Shown piece by piece: positions 42,396 to 53,879 of a stretch of DNA of 64,000 nucleotides. The notes under the pieces were generated by a model, which saw only the letters and a program-made list of their open reading frames with translations, was not told the DNA's origin and did not search any database. How positions within the stretch are numbered: position 1 is the stretch's first letter; each line of letters opens with the position of its first letter. Origin of the DNA: Erinaceus europaeus (lineage: Eukaryota > Chordata > Mammalia > Eulipotyphla > Erinaceidae); NCBI RefSeq assembly GCF_950295315.1, contig NC_080170.1, positions 98,579,971 to 98,643,970 of the forward strand. Reading direction: 5' to 3'. The position numbers and the translations under genes are program-made.

Positions 42396-42843
42396 GTGTA
42401 AATTTCTAAATAATAGAATTTTTAGGATAGATTTAGAAATGCAATTAAATAAATATCTACTTATATCTACTCAATATCAACTATTTTGGTTTAATCCATT
42501 CTTAAAAAATCTAACAAGCTAATAAACCAGGATATACAAAATATATATTTTAGGATTACAACATTAATTCCTAAGAAATTTAACAGGTATATATTTTTTG
42601 CCTGTCAAGTGGTTGTATGCTTTGGGCATTTACTTAGTCCATAATGTGGTTTGAAATGAAACTACTAGAAAATGTGGAAAGTCCACACAAAAGAATTAAA
42701 AACTAATGACAGACTGTAAGTAAAAGGAAGGAAATAGTGCGTTACATATTTTTGTTACTTAACTGAAATTTCTCCATTTTTCAACACAGTGAAAAAATGT
42801 CAACAAATATATTGGGTATACTTTCCTGGAACTAAATTTCATA

Positions 42844-43037
42844 AAGGGAGTCAGAAGGTGGCACGTCTGGTTGAGCATACACATTGTCATGTGCTAGGAT
42901 CTAGTTGGAGTCCATTGCTCCTCTTCTGCAAGGGGGGGGGAAGCTTCATAAACAGTGAAGATCTCTCTCTCTCTCTTTTCTCCCCTCTTTTTAACTCTCC
43001 CCTCTCAGATTTCCTCTGTCCTATCAAATAAATATAG
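42844..43037 (+). repeat. SINE-B
   Basis: GGAGTCAGAAGGTGGCACGT, CTGCAAGGGGGGGGGAAGCT, a pyrimidine tract and a CTATCAAATAAATATA tail running into (GAAA)n. Confidence 0.85.
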
Positions 43038-43041
43038 AAAA

Positions 43042-43094
<53 letters not shown>

Positions 43095-43095
43095 G
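43038..43095. repeat. (GAAA)n microsatellite
   Basis: A GAAA array of about 55 bases grown from the preceding SINE-B tail. Confidence 0.96.
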
Positions 43096-43329
43096 AGCCC
43101 TTCCCAGGGGTTCCATTTTGTGAGAGGAAGGAAGGAAGGAGGGAAGGAAGATATTTACAAAAGCAATAAAACCTGTTTCTCATTGATAGAAGCATCATGC
43201 ATAAAAGAAAAAAAGTTTATTACATTTTCTCTTCTGTCTATAAATTTAGTAAATAGTTACTACACAAACAAAACATTAATTCACTTTTATGCCAGACTAT
43301 CAAAAACAACTAGATCTGTTTCTCTTTAT

Positions 43330-44950
43330 CTTTTACCACTTGTTAGTTACCTCACTATTTACTGTTTTGATCCATTTACAGTTGACTTTTGTTTCTGGTA
43401 AGATAAAGTGGTTCCGTTTCATTCTTCTGAATGTTTCAACCCAGTTTTCCAAGCACCATTTATTGAAGAAAGCCTCCTTCTTCCATTTAATATTTGGGGC
43501 CCCTTTATCAAAAATTAGATGTCCATAGGTGTGTGTGGGGGTTAATCCTGGGCTTTCAGTTCTGATCACTGTTCTGTGTACCTATGTACCTATTTTTGTT
43601 CCAGTACCAGGCTGTTTTGATGATGATGGCCTTATAATATAGTTTGAGATTTGGAAGTGTGATGCCTCCATTTCTGTTTCTTTTCCTCAAGATTGTTTTG
43701 GTGATTCTAGGTGTTTTCTGGTTTCAGACAAATGATTGTAATTCTTGTTCTATTCTCTTAAAGAAGCTTGGTGGAACTTTGATGAGTATCACATTAAATT
43801 TGTATATGGCTCTGGAGAGAATATCCATTTTGATGATATTAATTCTTTTAATCCATGAGCATGGGATGTCTTTATATTTTTTGGTAACATTTTCTATTTC
43901 ATTTAATAGGGACTCATAGTTTTCAATATACAAGTCTTTCACTTGTTTGGTCAGGTTTATTCCTAGATATTTTTTTGATTTATCTGTGACTGTGAAAGGA
44001 GTGATTTCTGGATGTCCTCTTTTTCAGACTTAGTGTTTGCATAAACAAATGTTACTGATTTTTGTACATTGATTTTTAAAATTTATTTATTCCCCTTTGT
44101 TGCCCTTGTTGTTTTATTGTTGTAGTTATTACTGTTGTTGTTATTGATGTCACTGTTATTGGATAGAGCAGAGAGAAATGGAGAGAGGAGGGGAAAACAG
44201 AGAGGGGGAGAGAAAGACACCTGCAGATCTGCTTTACTGCCTGTGAAGCAACTCCCCTGCAGGTGAGGTGCCAGGGACTCAAACTGGGATCCTTCTCTGG
44301 TCCTTGCGCTTTGTGCCATGTGCACTTAACCCACTGCTACCACCTGACTCCCCTGCACACTGAGTTTGTAGCCTGCTACCTTGCTATATTGCCTAATGAT
44401 TTCCAGTAGTTTTCTGCTGGATTCTTTAGGTCTTTCTATGTATGCTATCATATTGTTGGCAAAGAGTGAGAGTTTGACTTCCTGCCTTCCAATCTGTAAT
44501 CCTTTGATTTCTTTTCCTTGCCTGATTGCTATAGCAAGAACTTTCAATACTATGTTGAAAAGCAATGGTGATAATGGACAGCCCTGTCTAGTCCCCTCTC
44601 TGAGGGAAAATGCTTTCAACTTCTATTCATTGAGTATGATGTTGGCTGTAGGTTTGCTATATATGGACTCCACTATCTTGAGGAATTTCCCATCTATTCT
44701 CTCTTTTTTTTTTTTTGTAGTGTTTTGAGCATGAATGGGTGTTGGATTTTGTCTATGGCTTTCTCTACATCTATTGAGATAATAATGTGGTTTTAGGTTT
44801 TGCTTTTATTGATGTGGTGGATGACATTGATTGACTTATGTATATTGAACCAACCTTGCATTCCTAGGATAAATCCCACTTGATCATGATGAACAGTCTT
44901 TTTGATAAGCATTTTCTATGCATATTCATCATTTACTTTCTAATCCCACC
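43330..44950 (-). mobile_element. LINE-1 ORF2 reverse transcriptase region, reversed
   Basis: The minus strand carries ORF2 from the RT palm through the region after it, in pieces: [34 protein letters not shown] and [13 protein letters not shown] at 44,619-44,350, and PSFFKRIEQELQSF with NVTKKYKDIPCSWIKRINI at 43,942-43,724. L1 RT needs the FADD aspartates for metal binding; here the codons read FANN (plus strand 44,452-44,463), so catalysis is lost. Stops and frameshifts are common. A SINE-A interrupts it at 44,065-44,352. It ends near 43,330 before the cysteine-rich domain. Confidence 0.88.
44065..44352 (-). repeat. SINE-A, reversed, inside L1 ORF2
   Basis: TTGTTGCCCTTGTTGTTTTA, AGAGAAATGGAGAGAGGAGG, CACTGCTACCACCTGACTCC. 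The flanks TGTACATTGATTTT and TGCACACTGAGTTT are a diverged target-site duplication. Confidence 0.92.
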
Positions 44951-45168
44951 CACACTAGTTAGAACTAGCAAGTATAACATTAAAAAAGGTGATGATTACT
45001 TCCAGTAATGTTTTGTAAAAGTAAATTTGTTTTATTAAATTTAGGTCCAAAATATGTATGTTTCAAAATGACTGAGTTGTCCAAAAAGTCTGATGTATTT
45101 TCTTCTGCAAAAAAAAAAAAAAAATGTATCTTGACTTTTCTGACAACCTGATAAACATTTTTAAGTAT

Positions 45169-45380
45169 AGGGGCCAGGTGGTGGTGCTCCTGGTTAAGCA
45201 CAGACATTATAGTACACAAGGACCCACGTTCAAGTCCCTGGCCCCCACCTGCAGGGGGAAAGCTTAACGAGTGGTGAAGTAGGGCTACAGGTATCTCTCT
45301 GGCTCTCTCCCTCTCCATCTCCCCTTTCCCTCTCAATGTCTGGCTGTTTCTATCCAATAAATAAAGATAATAAAAATTAA
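45169..45380 (+). repeat. SINE-B
   Basis: GGGGCCAGGTGGTGGTGCTC, CCACCTGCAGGGGGAAAGCT, a pyrimidine tract and a TATCCAATAAATAAAGATAA tail. Well preserved. Confidence 0.93.
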
Positions 45381-45644
45381 GTCAAAATTTTAACTATAAA
45401 AATGAATATCAAACCATTAAATGTTTTTCAAAATAGAGTAGTTTAATATAATGTGATATGTTAACTTAAGGAAGATATTCAAGCAATGATACTTCTACTT
45501 ATTTAAAAGTAAATACCAAGATAACCATAGTAGATGTTCAATAAATGGTACAGGTAATAAGTGATTAAAGAAGGGAAATATAACCCTACATTAATAAAAG
45601 CAGAATACTTTCTTTAAGAGATAAAATTTGAGCTGGGTTTTCTT

Positions 45645-45835
45645 TGCAAAAAAATTATTTAATATTTATATTTTATAGAAATTTTGTCATGTTCCACACT
45701 TACAGTAATTCACAGCTGAGAAGAGAGAGGCAGACAGAGGAAGAGAGAATGATGGAATGATTTTCCCTCTTACCCAAAGGTACATCATTAAATAGGTGAA
45801 ATCTGGATAAGACCTGAATGTTCTTGGGTGACATC
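45645..45835 (-). repeat. Possible old SINE fragment, reversed
   Basis: A purine block (GAAGAGAGAGGCAGACAGAG) between decayed flanks resembles reversed old SINEs; weak. Confidence 0.3.
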
Positions 45836-45905
45836 TAAGGTTAAATTTTCAACCTCTCTCCATTACTATTTACTAGGCAGATATGGTGAAGTATAAAAGA
45901 GGAAA

Positions 45906-46000
45906 GAGCCAGGGAAATGGCGTGGTGGCTACAGCATTGGACTCTGAAGCATGAAAGAGGAAAGACTAGGCATAGGTAATGAGTTCAGCACAAGAAATCC
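45906..46000 (+). repeat. SINE-D-like fragment
   Basis: GGCGTGGTGGCTACAGCATT GG-type head and GAGTTCAGCACAAGAAATCC. Diverged. Confidence 0.45.
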
Positions 46001-46293
46001 AGAGGCCTTCCATTGGAAAGAACTGAAACAAACCAACAAACAAATAACAAAACTAACAATGGCGATTACACTGAAGCCATATTGCCAATGTAGAACAAAA
46101 TGTCCTTCCACTACAAAATTGTTGATTATGCTTAGTAGTTAAGCTACTACATCTTACACAGTGTGAAATATCCGGAATTCAAGTGTCTTAGTTATCCAAC
46201 TGAGAGTTAACAGAGACAAATATAGTGACAAGAATACTGTCTTGACTTTTGACTTCTATTTTCTTATGTGCTACAAAATTAAGAAATAACTGG

Positions 46294-46497
46294 CAAAGGG
46301 TCTGAGTAGTGGCACACCTGATCAAGTATACACAGTACCTTGCACAACGACCCAGTTCAAGATCCCCTGTAGCAGGAGTGACACTTCACAAGCAATAAAT
46401 AAGGTCTGCAGGTATTTCTCTTTCTCTCCCACTCTGTATCCATTGCCCCTTTCATTTCTGTCACATAGACAAATACATACATAAATAAAATATTGAA
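46294..46497 (+). repeat. SINE-B, diverged
   Basis: GAGTAGTGGCACACCTGATC, CACTTCACAAGCAATAAATA, GGTCTGCAGGTATTTC, tail ACATACATAAATAAAATATT. Confidence 0.82.
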
Positions 46498-46564
46498 GTG
46501 ATAATAACTGACAAAAGCTAACTGATTCATTCATAAATATTAAGATGTTATTGTCTAAAACTAA

Positions 46565-46735
46565 TTTTGTGTGTGTGCCTCTGTGGTCTCTCATTCGTGT
46601 GATTCCACTACTCCAGGACAACTTTTCTAGGTAAGGAGAAACAGAGACAGTATCCCGTGTCATTCCCATGGACATTGCCAGGGCCATGAATATTGCATGA
46701 CAGGCACTTTACCAGGTGAACTATTTGCCTACCCC
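46565..46735 (-). repeat. Old SINE fragment, reversed
   Basis: GGTAAGGAGAAACAGAGACA and GGCACTTTACCAGGTGAACT are arranged as a reversed SINE head and purine tract. Confidence 0.5.
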
Positions 46736-46739
46736 TAAA

Positions 46740-47810
46740 AAACAACTCTAAAAACCCTGAAACTATAATTCTAAAAACAGTCTGTAGCCCAACAATTTAA
46801 ATCTAAACTAAATGAAAAAAACTTTTTAAATTGATCCTAATCTACTAACTAGTGGCCTTCCTTTTTAAAGTTACAAATTTTCTGACTACTTATGTCTTGT
46901 GATCTGGAACATTTGAAGTACTTTAAAAATTAGAAAATCTAGCCCATCCTGCATTGAAGGAAGCTTTGGTACTACAGCTACCATCTACAAGTAAATACAA
47001 AACATAGAATATCTGTTGTATTCCTTACAATTTCTTGTTGCTTTTTACATTTTAGAAGTGTTTTTTTTTTTATTGAAAAATTTTCAGAGAATAGGCTTAG
47101 TCTTCTTTTTCTACAATTTTTCTTTTTTCTTTTTATTTTATTCCCATAGAAAATGGAGGATTTAAATTTTATTTCCATGGAAAATAACTGGGGGATTCAT
47201 AACTGTACTCACCCAAAATTCAGTGATAGTAAATGAAAAGTCTCATTATTTATAAGATGCAATAAATAAAATGACAGTTATAGCCATTAATATTCAGAGT
47301 TCAGTTATCCTTAAAACTTAAATGCAGTCAGGTGTGATAGAAATGTTTCAGAGATTCAATTTTTAACTAAGTAATCTGAGACTATATGTCTGTCAAATAA
47401 TACAAATTCCACTCCTTAAATAACTTGCTGTTTTGAAAATAAGTTATCAAAAAACTAACTTCTGTTCTAGACGAATTACGAATTATGAGGAGTTACACTT
47501 AGCACAAAATTTCTTTAGTCTGTCATTACGACATTATTTTGAACAGGTGTGTTTATAATTAAAAGAGCCTGAGAAAATAAATTTTTAATGGCAAATTCCA
47601 GCTTTCAAACCCGAGGAACACAGGGCTAGAATATAAAATATAGAATTGTTGGCAGGAAGAAATCTTGTTAACGCATCTTATGTACCTCCTGTGAACATTC
47701 TCTCCCCAGGATATCCCAGTCCCTTCATTTTGTTATTATTTTAAGATAGATTTTAAAGACAACAAAATAGGCATTTATAGGGTTATATACTCTCTTGTGT
47801 GGCATCAAAG
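46740..47810. other. AT-rich stretch, nothing recognised
   Basis: No gene or nameable repeat is visible before the possible exon at 47,818. Confidence 0.5.
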
Positions 47811-47817
47811 TACATCA

Positions 47818-47983
47818 TCAAACAGCCACAGGTATACACCACATGAAGTGGTAAAGTGTGATTTGCAGAGGTCTGACGGCAAATCTCTCTCTATAAGCCT
47901 TCATCACAGGTTGTGCCCTCCATCTGTTCCTCAGCTTGTCATCTGGCTTTATTAAAGGAAATAAAATGTCTTCATCTTGAGTC
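47818..47983 (-). CDS. Possible coding exon of an unidentified host gene
   Basis: On the minus strand GATCTTTTTGCAG (ending 47,984) is a strong splice acceptor with a pyrimidine tract. From 47,982 the frame is open for 54 codons to a TGA at 47,820-47,818: TQDEDILFPLIKPDDKLRNR, then WRAQPVMKAYRERFAVRPLQ, then a more hydrophobic end. The mix of charged and aromatic residues looks protein-like and the sequence is not from a repeat I recognise. I do not recognise the family. If it is internal, the real exon end (a donor) is before the TGA and not obvious. Chance open frames of this length occur, so the call is tentative. Confidence 0.3.
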
Positions 47984-48021
47984 CTGCAAAAAGATCAAAA
48001 ATGAGTTAACCACATTCAGTG

Positions 48022-48157
48022 TAACTAAAATAATGATAAAGATAATTACTTATCAAATTAACCCAAAAATAATTATTTCTTTTATGGCCTAACTAAAATA
48101 ATGATAAAGATAATTACTTATCAAATTAACCCAAAAATAATTATTTATTTTATGGCC
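48022..48157 (+). repeat. Tandem duplication, 68 bp x 2
   Basis: TAACTAAAATAATGATAAAG through TTTTATGGCC is repeated exactly in tandem (48,022-48,089; 48,090-48,157), with one difference (ATTTCTTTT against ATTTATTTT). Confidence 0.97.
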
Positions 48158-48617
48158 TAGTGTACACACTGGCTACCATTCCCAATCTCCAATCAGCCTC
48201 ATTCATTAAAGCCAATGGGTGGTATTATCTTCTCCACTTGGTATACTGGTATGACTTTTTTTTTTCTTCTAGTTTTCAAGTTTTTATGAGGGGTAAAACA
48301 ACAAAAGAAAAGTCCTCTTTCAGATTTTTAAGTAGGTTATTTCATACAATATAACATATTTTTCTCCTTGCTCATTTCATTGTGAATTCTAACAATTTTA
48401 GGTAGACTGTTTATGGTAATAAAGAGAAACGTGTAAAGGAAACAATGACATATACTGTAAATGTTTTTGGCTGCTAGAGAGATGGTAGTTAGATATAAAA
48501 GGAATGCCAGTATTTGGAAACTGAACTTAGATGCTTTTTGAAACCTTATTTAGCATAAGAAAATAATTATAACATTTGTAAACACTGTTATGAGATAAAT
48601 AACAAAATCTTAATTCC

Positions 48618-48860
48618 TTTTTTTTTCTTTTAGTAGAGTCAATGCAATAGAGAGGCAGAGAGAAACAGAGAGAGAAAGAGAGAGAGAGGGAGGGAGAGAG
48701 AAAGAGAGGGGGTGGGGGAGAGAGAGAGAAGACAGAGTAAGAATTAATACCACAGCAACAAAGCTTCTTTTCAATTTCTGTGGGGACAAGGTTGCAACAT
48801 AGATAGTACAAAGGGCAAAACTGCACGTTATTCAAGTGAGCAATTTCACCAGATCCCAAA
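48618..48860 (-). repeat. Old SINE, reversed, with GA-rich expansion
   Basis: AGAGGCAGAGAGAAACAGAG and a long GA block (48,655-48,732), then ACCACAGCAACAAAGCTTCT and a decayed head ending ATTTCACCAGATCCC. Confidence 0.65.
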
Positions 48861-48892
48861 CCTTAACTTCTCTTGCTTTTAAAAGTAAAAAT

Positions 48893-49205
48893 AGGAGTAG
48901 CACAGCGGGTTAAGCACACATGGCACAAAATGCAAGGACAACGTAATGATCCCGGTTCCAGCCCCCGGTTCCAGCCCCGGGTTCCAGCCCCCGGCTCCCC
49001 ACCTTCAACAGGGTCACTTCAAAAGTGGGTGAAATAGGTCTGCATGTGTTTGTCTTTCTCTCCTGCTCTGTCTTCCCCTTCTCTCTCGATTTCTCTTTGT
49101 CCTATCCAACAATAACAACAAGGGCAACAGAATTGAGGGGGAAATGGCTTCCAGGAGCAGTGGATTCATAGTGCAGGCATTGAGTCTCAGCGATAACCCT
49201 GGATG
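48893..49205 (+). repeat. SINE-A, long form, with tripled B box
   Basis: The A-box region is GTAGCACAGCGGGTTAAGC. The B-box motif GGTTCCAGCCC occurs three times at 48,954, 48,967 and 48,980. The body, the AACAACAAGGGCAACAG stretch and the 3' module (GGCTTCCAGGAGCAGTGGAT; GCGATAACCCTGGATGC) follow. Confidence 0.9.
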
Positions 49206-49365
49206 CAAATATATATATGGTGGATTGGGAGGTAACTACCTTGAATGTGATCAGCCCAAGCTCCAGCCCCCAGTACACTATTTAGAAATGGGAATGCTAT
49301 GATACCCCATCACCTCTTCTCTCTGTTGGTCTCTTTCTGTCTCTCTATATGAAAAAGTTGAGGAA
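49206..49365 (+). repeat. SINE-D-like fragment
   Basis: GGTGGATTGGGAGGTAACTA, AAGCTCCAGCCCCCAGTACA, then a pyrimidine tract and (AAAC)n tail. Confidence 0.5.
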
Positions 49366-49433
49366 AAAACAAACAAAAACTGGGTGGTAAAATCATTCAT
49401 GTGTGCAGTCCCAGAAACAGAGCAAGAGATGGA

Positions 49434-49716
49434 GGGAGTCGGGCTGTAGAGCAGAGGGTTAAGCGCAGGTGGTGCAAAGCACAAGGACCGGCATAAGGAT
49501 CCCGGTTCGAGCCCCGGCTCCCCACCTGCAGGGGAGTTGCTTCACAGGCGGTGAAGCAGGTCTGCAGGTGTCTTTCTCTCCTCCTCTCTGTCCTCCCCTC
49601 CTCTCTCCATTTCTCTCTGTCCTATCCAACAACGATAATAACTACAACAATAAAACAGCAAGGGAAACAAAGGGAATAAATAAATAAAATAAATATTAAA
49701 AAAAGTAAAAAAATAA
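49434..49716 (+). repeat. SINE-A, young
   Basis: GGAGTCGGGCTGTAGAGCAG, B box GGTTCGAGCCC, body GCTTCACAGGCGGTGAAGC, AATAAATAAATAAAATAAAT tail. AAGAGATGGAGG (49,424-49,435) and AAGAGATAGAGG (49,717-49,728) are the target duplications. Confidence 0.95.
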
Positions 49717-49739
49717 AAGAGATAGAGGGAATAAAGACT

Positions 49740-50020
49740 GAGAAGTTAGAGTAACAACAGGTCAGAGGACATGTAGACAAGATGTGCCAGGTTCAATCTC
49801 CAGCATCAGCAATAAATAGAGTGGTGTTCAGTTAAAAAGTAAAAACTAAATAATTTCAAAAAAGAAAATCGGAGAGGAAGTTCACCAGATGAGGTGCTTT
49901 CAGTGTAATGACTGTAGCTCAGCTTCAGGTCCCACTTACCACAGGAGGTGCTATAACATGGGAGGAAGCTCTGAAATTTCTTTTCCTGTCTTTTTACACT
50001 TTGTCTCTATATCTTAACCA
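49740..50020 (+). repeat. SINE-C fragment followed by SINE-D
   Basis: GTGCCAGGTTCAATCTCCAG at 49,786 belongs to SINE-C. From 49,866 GGAGAGGAAGTTCACCAGAT, GGTCCCACTTACCACAGGAG, GGGAGGAAGCTCTGAAATTT is a second, different SINE-D type. Confidence 0.6.
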
Positions 50021-50369
50021 GAAAAAGCAGCTCAGTATGGGGAAATTGTGAGAGAACACAGATACAACAAGACTCAATTACTTGCCAAGTTTTAAAACTT
50101 CACTTTATGGATTATGCATAGTATAATAGAAATAGACGAAAGGTAATATAAATGTCAGGAGAAATAGAGAACAGCAGTAGTACAACAACAAAAATATCTG
50201 TTGAATTCACCGGAATATAGTTAGGAGGCAGAAAATATATCCATTGCATAAAAAGGGGGAGATTAATACTAGGAACTGCTAACTACTAAATAGTGAGTAC
50301 CAAATAGTGTAAAGAAGACTTTATGGGCATAGAAGCAGATAATGTCTAAAAATTCTCATAGTTCTGAGG

Positions 50370-50683
50370 GTCAGTAGTGCAGCTGGTTAAGCGCATGTGG
50401 CACAAGGCACAAGGACCAGAGTAAGCATCAGGGTTCCAGTCCCCGATTCCCCACCTGCGGGGCATTCGCTTCACAGGTGGTGAAGCAGGTCTGCAGGTGT
50501 CTGTCTTTCTCTCCCCCTCTGTCTTCCCCTCCTCTCTCCATTTCTCTCTGTACTATCCAACAACAATAATAACCACAACAAGGCTACAACAACAAGAGCA
50601 ACAAAAGGGGGGGGGGCTCTAGGAGCATTGGATTCATGGTGCAGGCACTGAGCCCCAGTAATAACCCTGGAGGCAAAAAAAAA
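50370..50683 (+). repeat. SINE-A, long form
   Basis: TAGTGCAGCTGGTTAAGCGC, GCTTCACAGGTGGTGAAGC, an AAC tail, then the 3' module (GAGCATTGGATTCATGGTGC; CCCAGTAATAACCCTGGAGG) and poly-A. TAGTTCT flanks both sides. Confidence 0.92.
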
Positions 50684-50764
50684 GTTAGTTCTAACGTTGA
50701 TAAAAAAATGCATGAAGAAAGAAGACAGGAACTCTTAGAAACTAGGGTCAAGAAAATAGAATGA

Positions 50765-50875
50765 TGTTATGCAGAAAGACTTTATAACCGAGGCTCTAAA
50801 GACCTAGATTCAGTCCCCAGCATCACCATAAACTAGAGCTGAATAGTGTTCTAGCAAAAATAATAGTAATAATAA
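50765..50875 (+). repeat. SINE-C
   Basis: TTATGCAGAAAGACTTTATA, GGCTCTAAAGACCTAGATTC, CCCCAGCATCACCATAAACT, AGAGCTGAATAGTGTTCTAG. Confidence 0.78.
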
Positions 50876-50975
50876 GGGGGTAGGTGGTGGTACACCTGGT
50901 TGAGTAGAGACATTCCAGTGTTCAAAAACCTGGCTTCATACTTGATTTCCCCACTTCTGGGAAATCGATCTACAG
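50876..50975 (+). repeat. SINE-B head fragment
   Basis: GGGGGTAGGTGGTGGTACAC, CTGGTTGAGTAGAGACATTC, then decayed. Confidence 0.65.
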
Positions 50976-50999
50976 CTGATAATGGGGAAAAAGGTAAAC

Positions 51000-51369
51000 T
51001 GCTAACTGCCACATTCTGTGCTGATAGTAATTCGCATTGCATAGCCACTTCCATTATAAACATTTGAGCCGAGGTAAAAAAAACTTTGGATTTTCATTAT
51101 CAAGATAGAATTTTTTCTTTAAACAAAAAAAATGATGTTCTCATTTCCTCCCTAACTTCCCACAACATAGTTAAAATACTAGAAGGTAAAAGATGCAAAC
51201 AGACAATATGTATATAGAAACAAATCTATGCATATAAAGCAAACACATGCAAAGCTAATAGTCTTTCCTTTCACAATTGCTAATAAAGTAGTGTTTGACA
51301 TCTATAAATACACTTTAATTCTTTTAAAATTTATTTATGTTTTCTTTTTTCAATAAAAATATATAACCA
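51000..51369. other. Unique stretch, nothing recognised
   Basis: No gene or nameable repeat seen. Confidence 0.4.
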
Positions 51370-51800
51370 TGGTTATATTTCTGGGGCTTGGTGCCTTCAC
51401 AATGAGCCTACCCTTCCAAGGCAGCCATTTTCTTCCTATTTTGTTGCTGATAGATATAGAAAGAAATGCAGTGGGGAGGGGGGAAAAGAGAGACCACTAC
51501 AGCACTGCCTCATTACCTGTGAAGTTTTCCCCCTGCAGGTTGGGACTGGGCACTTGAACCCAGATCCTGTTATACATGTGTGTGCCGTGGCCCAGCCCTG
51601 TATTTTATCTTTATTGCCTGCCAGGGCCTGAACCTGTGCAATTCCAATACTCCCAGCAGACTTTTGTTTTTGCTTTCTGATTTCAGAGTGACAGAGAAAG
51701 AAAGACATTATAATTCTACCTTATCACTCATGGAGCTTCCTTCCATACCATCATGGGGAAGAGGAGTGTTGGGAGTACCAGTCCTCATGTTCATATGTAG
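51370..51800 (-). repeat. Two reversed old SINEs in tandem
   Basis: 51,370-51,597 is a reversed long SINE-B (CCCTGCAGGTTGGGACTGGG; GTGTGCCGTGGCCCAGCCCT). 51,600-51,800 is another with a purine stretch, AGAGTGACAGAGAAAGAAAG. Confidence 0.65.
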
Positions 51801-52377
51801 CAATGTATGTTCTCTACCCAGAGTAAGCCCTAGCCCTGTAAATATATATAAACACAGACAAACACACACACACACACACACCTGTTACCTATTGGGTATG
51901 TGTGTAAGCATTTATTATAGTCAGAACATCAATTCACTGGTTTCTTTGTCATATTTAATAATTAAAATGCTTCATTTCTGAAAGATTTGTGTCCTCAGCA
52001 CTTCTCTTTCCTTTTGCCATTTTAGGTTTCCAGTTACTATAGCTCACAAAAATATTCAAAGGTGGTTCTTCTGTGTTCCTTTTATGTTAAGGCAAGTCCA
52101 TTATCCTTTGTTAATAAGGATAATTCATGCCAGCCATTAGTGTAATCATTTTGTGTCCATTAGTTCAGTAGATATTATGGTCAGAATTGCCAGGAGACAA
52201 GCTTGTTTTTCAACTTGATATTCCCAGTGTTCATTTGAAAAGAAGTAGTGTGTACCCCTTGAGAACTAAATCTCTTTTATAAGCAAAATTCCAAGTTATC
52301 AGGAAGAAAAAAAACAAGCAATAGTTATTTGAGTAATGTTTTGAGAATAATAGGAGAATTCCTGTCAAGATAATACC
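51801..52377. other. Unique stretch with a short (CA)n
   Basis: (CA)n at about 51,861-51,881. Otherwise nothing recognised. Confidence 0.5.
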
Positions 52378-52590
52378 TTTATTTATTTATTTATTTTTGC
52401 TACCGCCGTTTTTGTTGACACCTAATAACCATTTTTATTCTCCTCTGGGTTGATGAGAAAATACATGAGCAAGAGAGAGAGAAAGAGAGAAAGGGAGAGA
52501 GAGAAGAGACACTGTAGTATGCTCCACCTGTCATGAAGGTTCGCTACTGCAGGCACTCCCATTATGTATGTGCTCTGTGGAGGAATCCCC
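52378..52590 (-). repeat. SINE-B-like, reversed
   Basis: (TTTA)n at 52,378-52,398, a GA purine tract at about 52,470-52,510, then CACCTGTCATGAAGGTTCGC and a head remnant. Confidence 0.6.
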
Positions 52591-53870
52591 CGTTAACCTC
52601 CAAGAACCTGAATTTTTGGACCTACATTCTTACACGGGGAGTAAAACTGTCAGTAATCATCTCCGATGTCCAGTGCAAAAATCACATCTCGTGAGATTTC
52701 AAGCATTTTACATATGCTTTCTTCTAACAAATGCCGTATTTGAGTATTCAGTAAGCTGCTGAACTATCACTAGATAATGAAGTAAATGGTATTTTCACAG
52801 GTAGGGCCTGACACATATTATTTTGCAGTAAAGACCTCTATTTATTAGACTTAGTACTGTACGGAATACTATAAAACAGATTAAACATTCTGTAAAACAG
52901 AAATAGTGCTTATAAAATCATAGTTGATAAGAAATCCAAAGAAATGTCCTCAATACATACTTATTCCATTGAGGCTGAATCTCTGCCTGCCTTATGGCAG
53001 AAAAACTCTAAGGTAACTAATCCCACTGGTTTTATGGAATGGGGCCACGTTCAGGTCACAGTATTGTTTTGTGTTATTAGTAATGAAGGAAATTGACAAC
53101 TGTGGCAACCAAATTGACTATGGTAAGAAAAAGAATAGTATGTCATTGAGATCATGTACAGATTATTTCCCTGCCACAATAACCACCTTTCAAATTGACC
53201 ATTGAAAAATCAGTGCTTTGCCTAAGGGAAGTCATTGAGTGCGATCTATTCTGAATTTGTGCTATTGTCTACCTGGGCATGGAGTATGAACTCTGTACTA
53301 AATATTATTTGATGCTTACTTACAAGTTATAATTGTCTGTGCTTATACTGAAAGTATATCTCTCTTAGAAATTATTGACCATCCACTGATGTTTCAGCAA
53401 CTACCTTGGAATCCGTGTAGATCCATTCACTTCTGGCAATCTTTAATTCTTATCAGGAGAATCAAATGGACTGTAAGATGTTTTGAGCACTGGGAGTTCG
53501 GTTGTAGTCTGAGTCACACTAAAATTCTGTGGTTATTTACTTTTGTATTTCTACTTTTGTATTTGGTTCAAGATTTCTCTTCCTCATTTAAGTGATAAGA
53601 TATTCTTGATAAGGTTTGAGCTTGGAATGAGAGAGTAGTCAATGTATATAGGGTTTAGGTGACTGTTAATTGACTTACTTGTATTTTGGGGACTTGCCTA
53701 AGCCTGATACAGTTTATTATATATAATCTCACATATGTATGATATACCTAATATATATAATGTATGTATGTATATGTGTATATATATATATATATACACA
53801 AAATAAAGTGGTATATAAAAAATTTTAGGTTTACATGTATTACATGTATTGTCAAATTATAAATATATAT
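52591..53870. other. Unique stretch, nothing firm
   Basis: It contains (TATG/TA)n near 53,755-53,800. A 42-bp possible plus-strand exon near 53,084-53,125 (GTTATTAG acceptor, GTAAGA donor) is too weak to call. Confidence 0.4.
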
Positions 53871-53879
53871 TTTATATTT

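Noticed and set aside
47200..47260. Minus-strand splice donor GTGAGT near 47,209
   Set aside because: No acceptor with a reasonable open frame upstream.
49434..49520. tRNA genes at SINE heads with good A and B boxes
   Set aside because: They continue into SINE bodies and tails and do not give a full tRNA cloverleaf.
53076..53135. Short plus-strand exon (GTTATTAG ... ATG|GTAAGA)
   Set aside because: About 42 bp with an ordinary acceptor; such pairs are frequent by chance and nothing else supports it.
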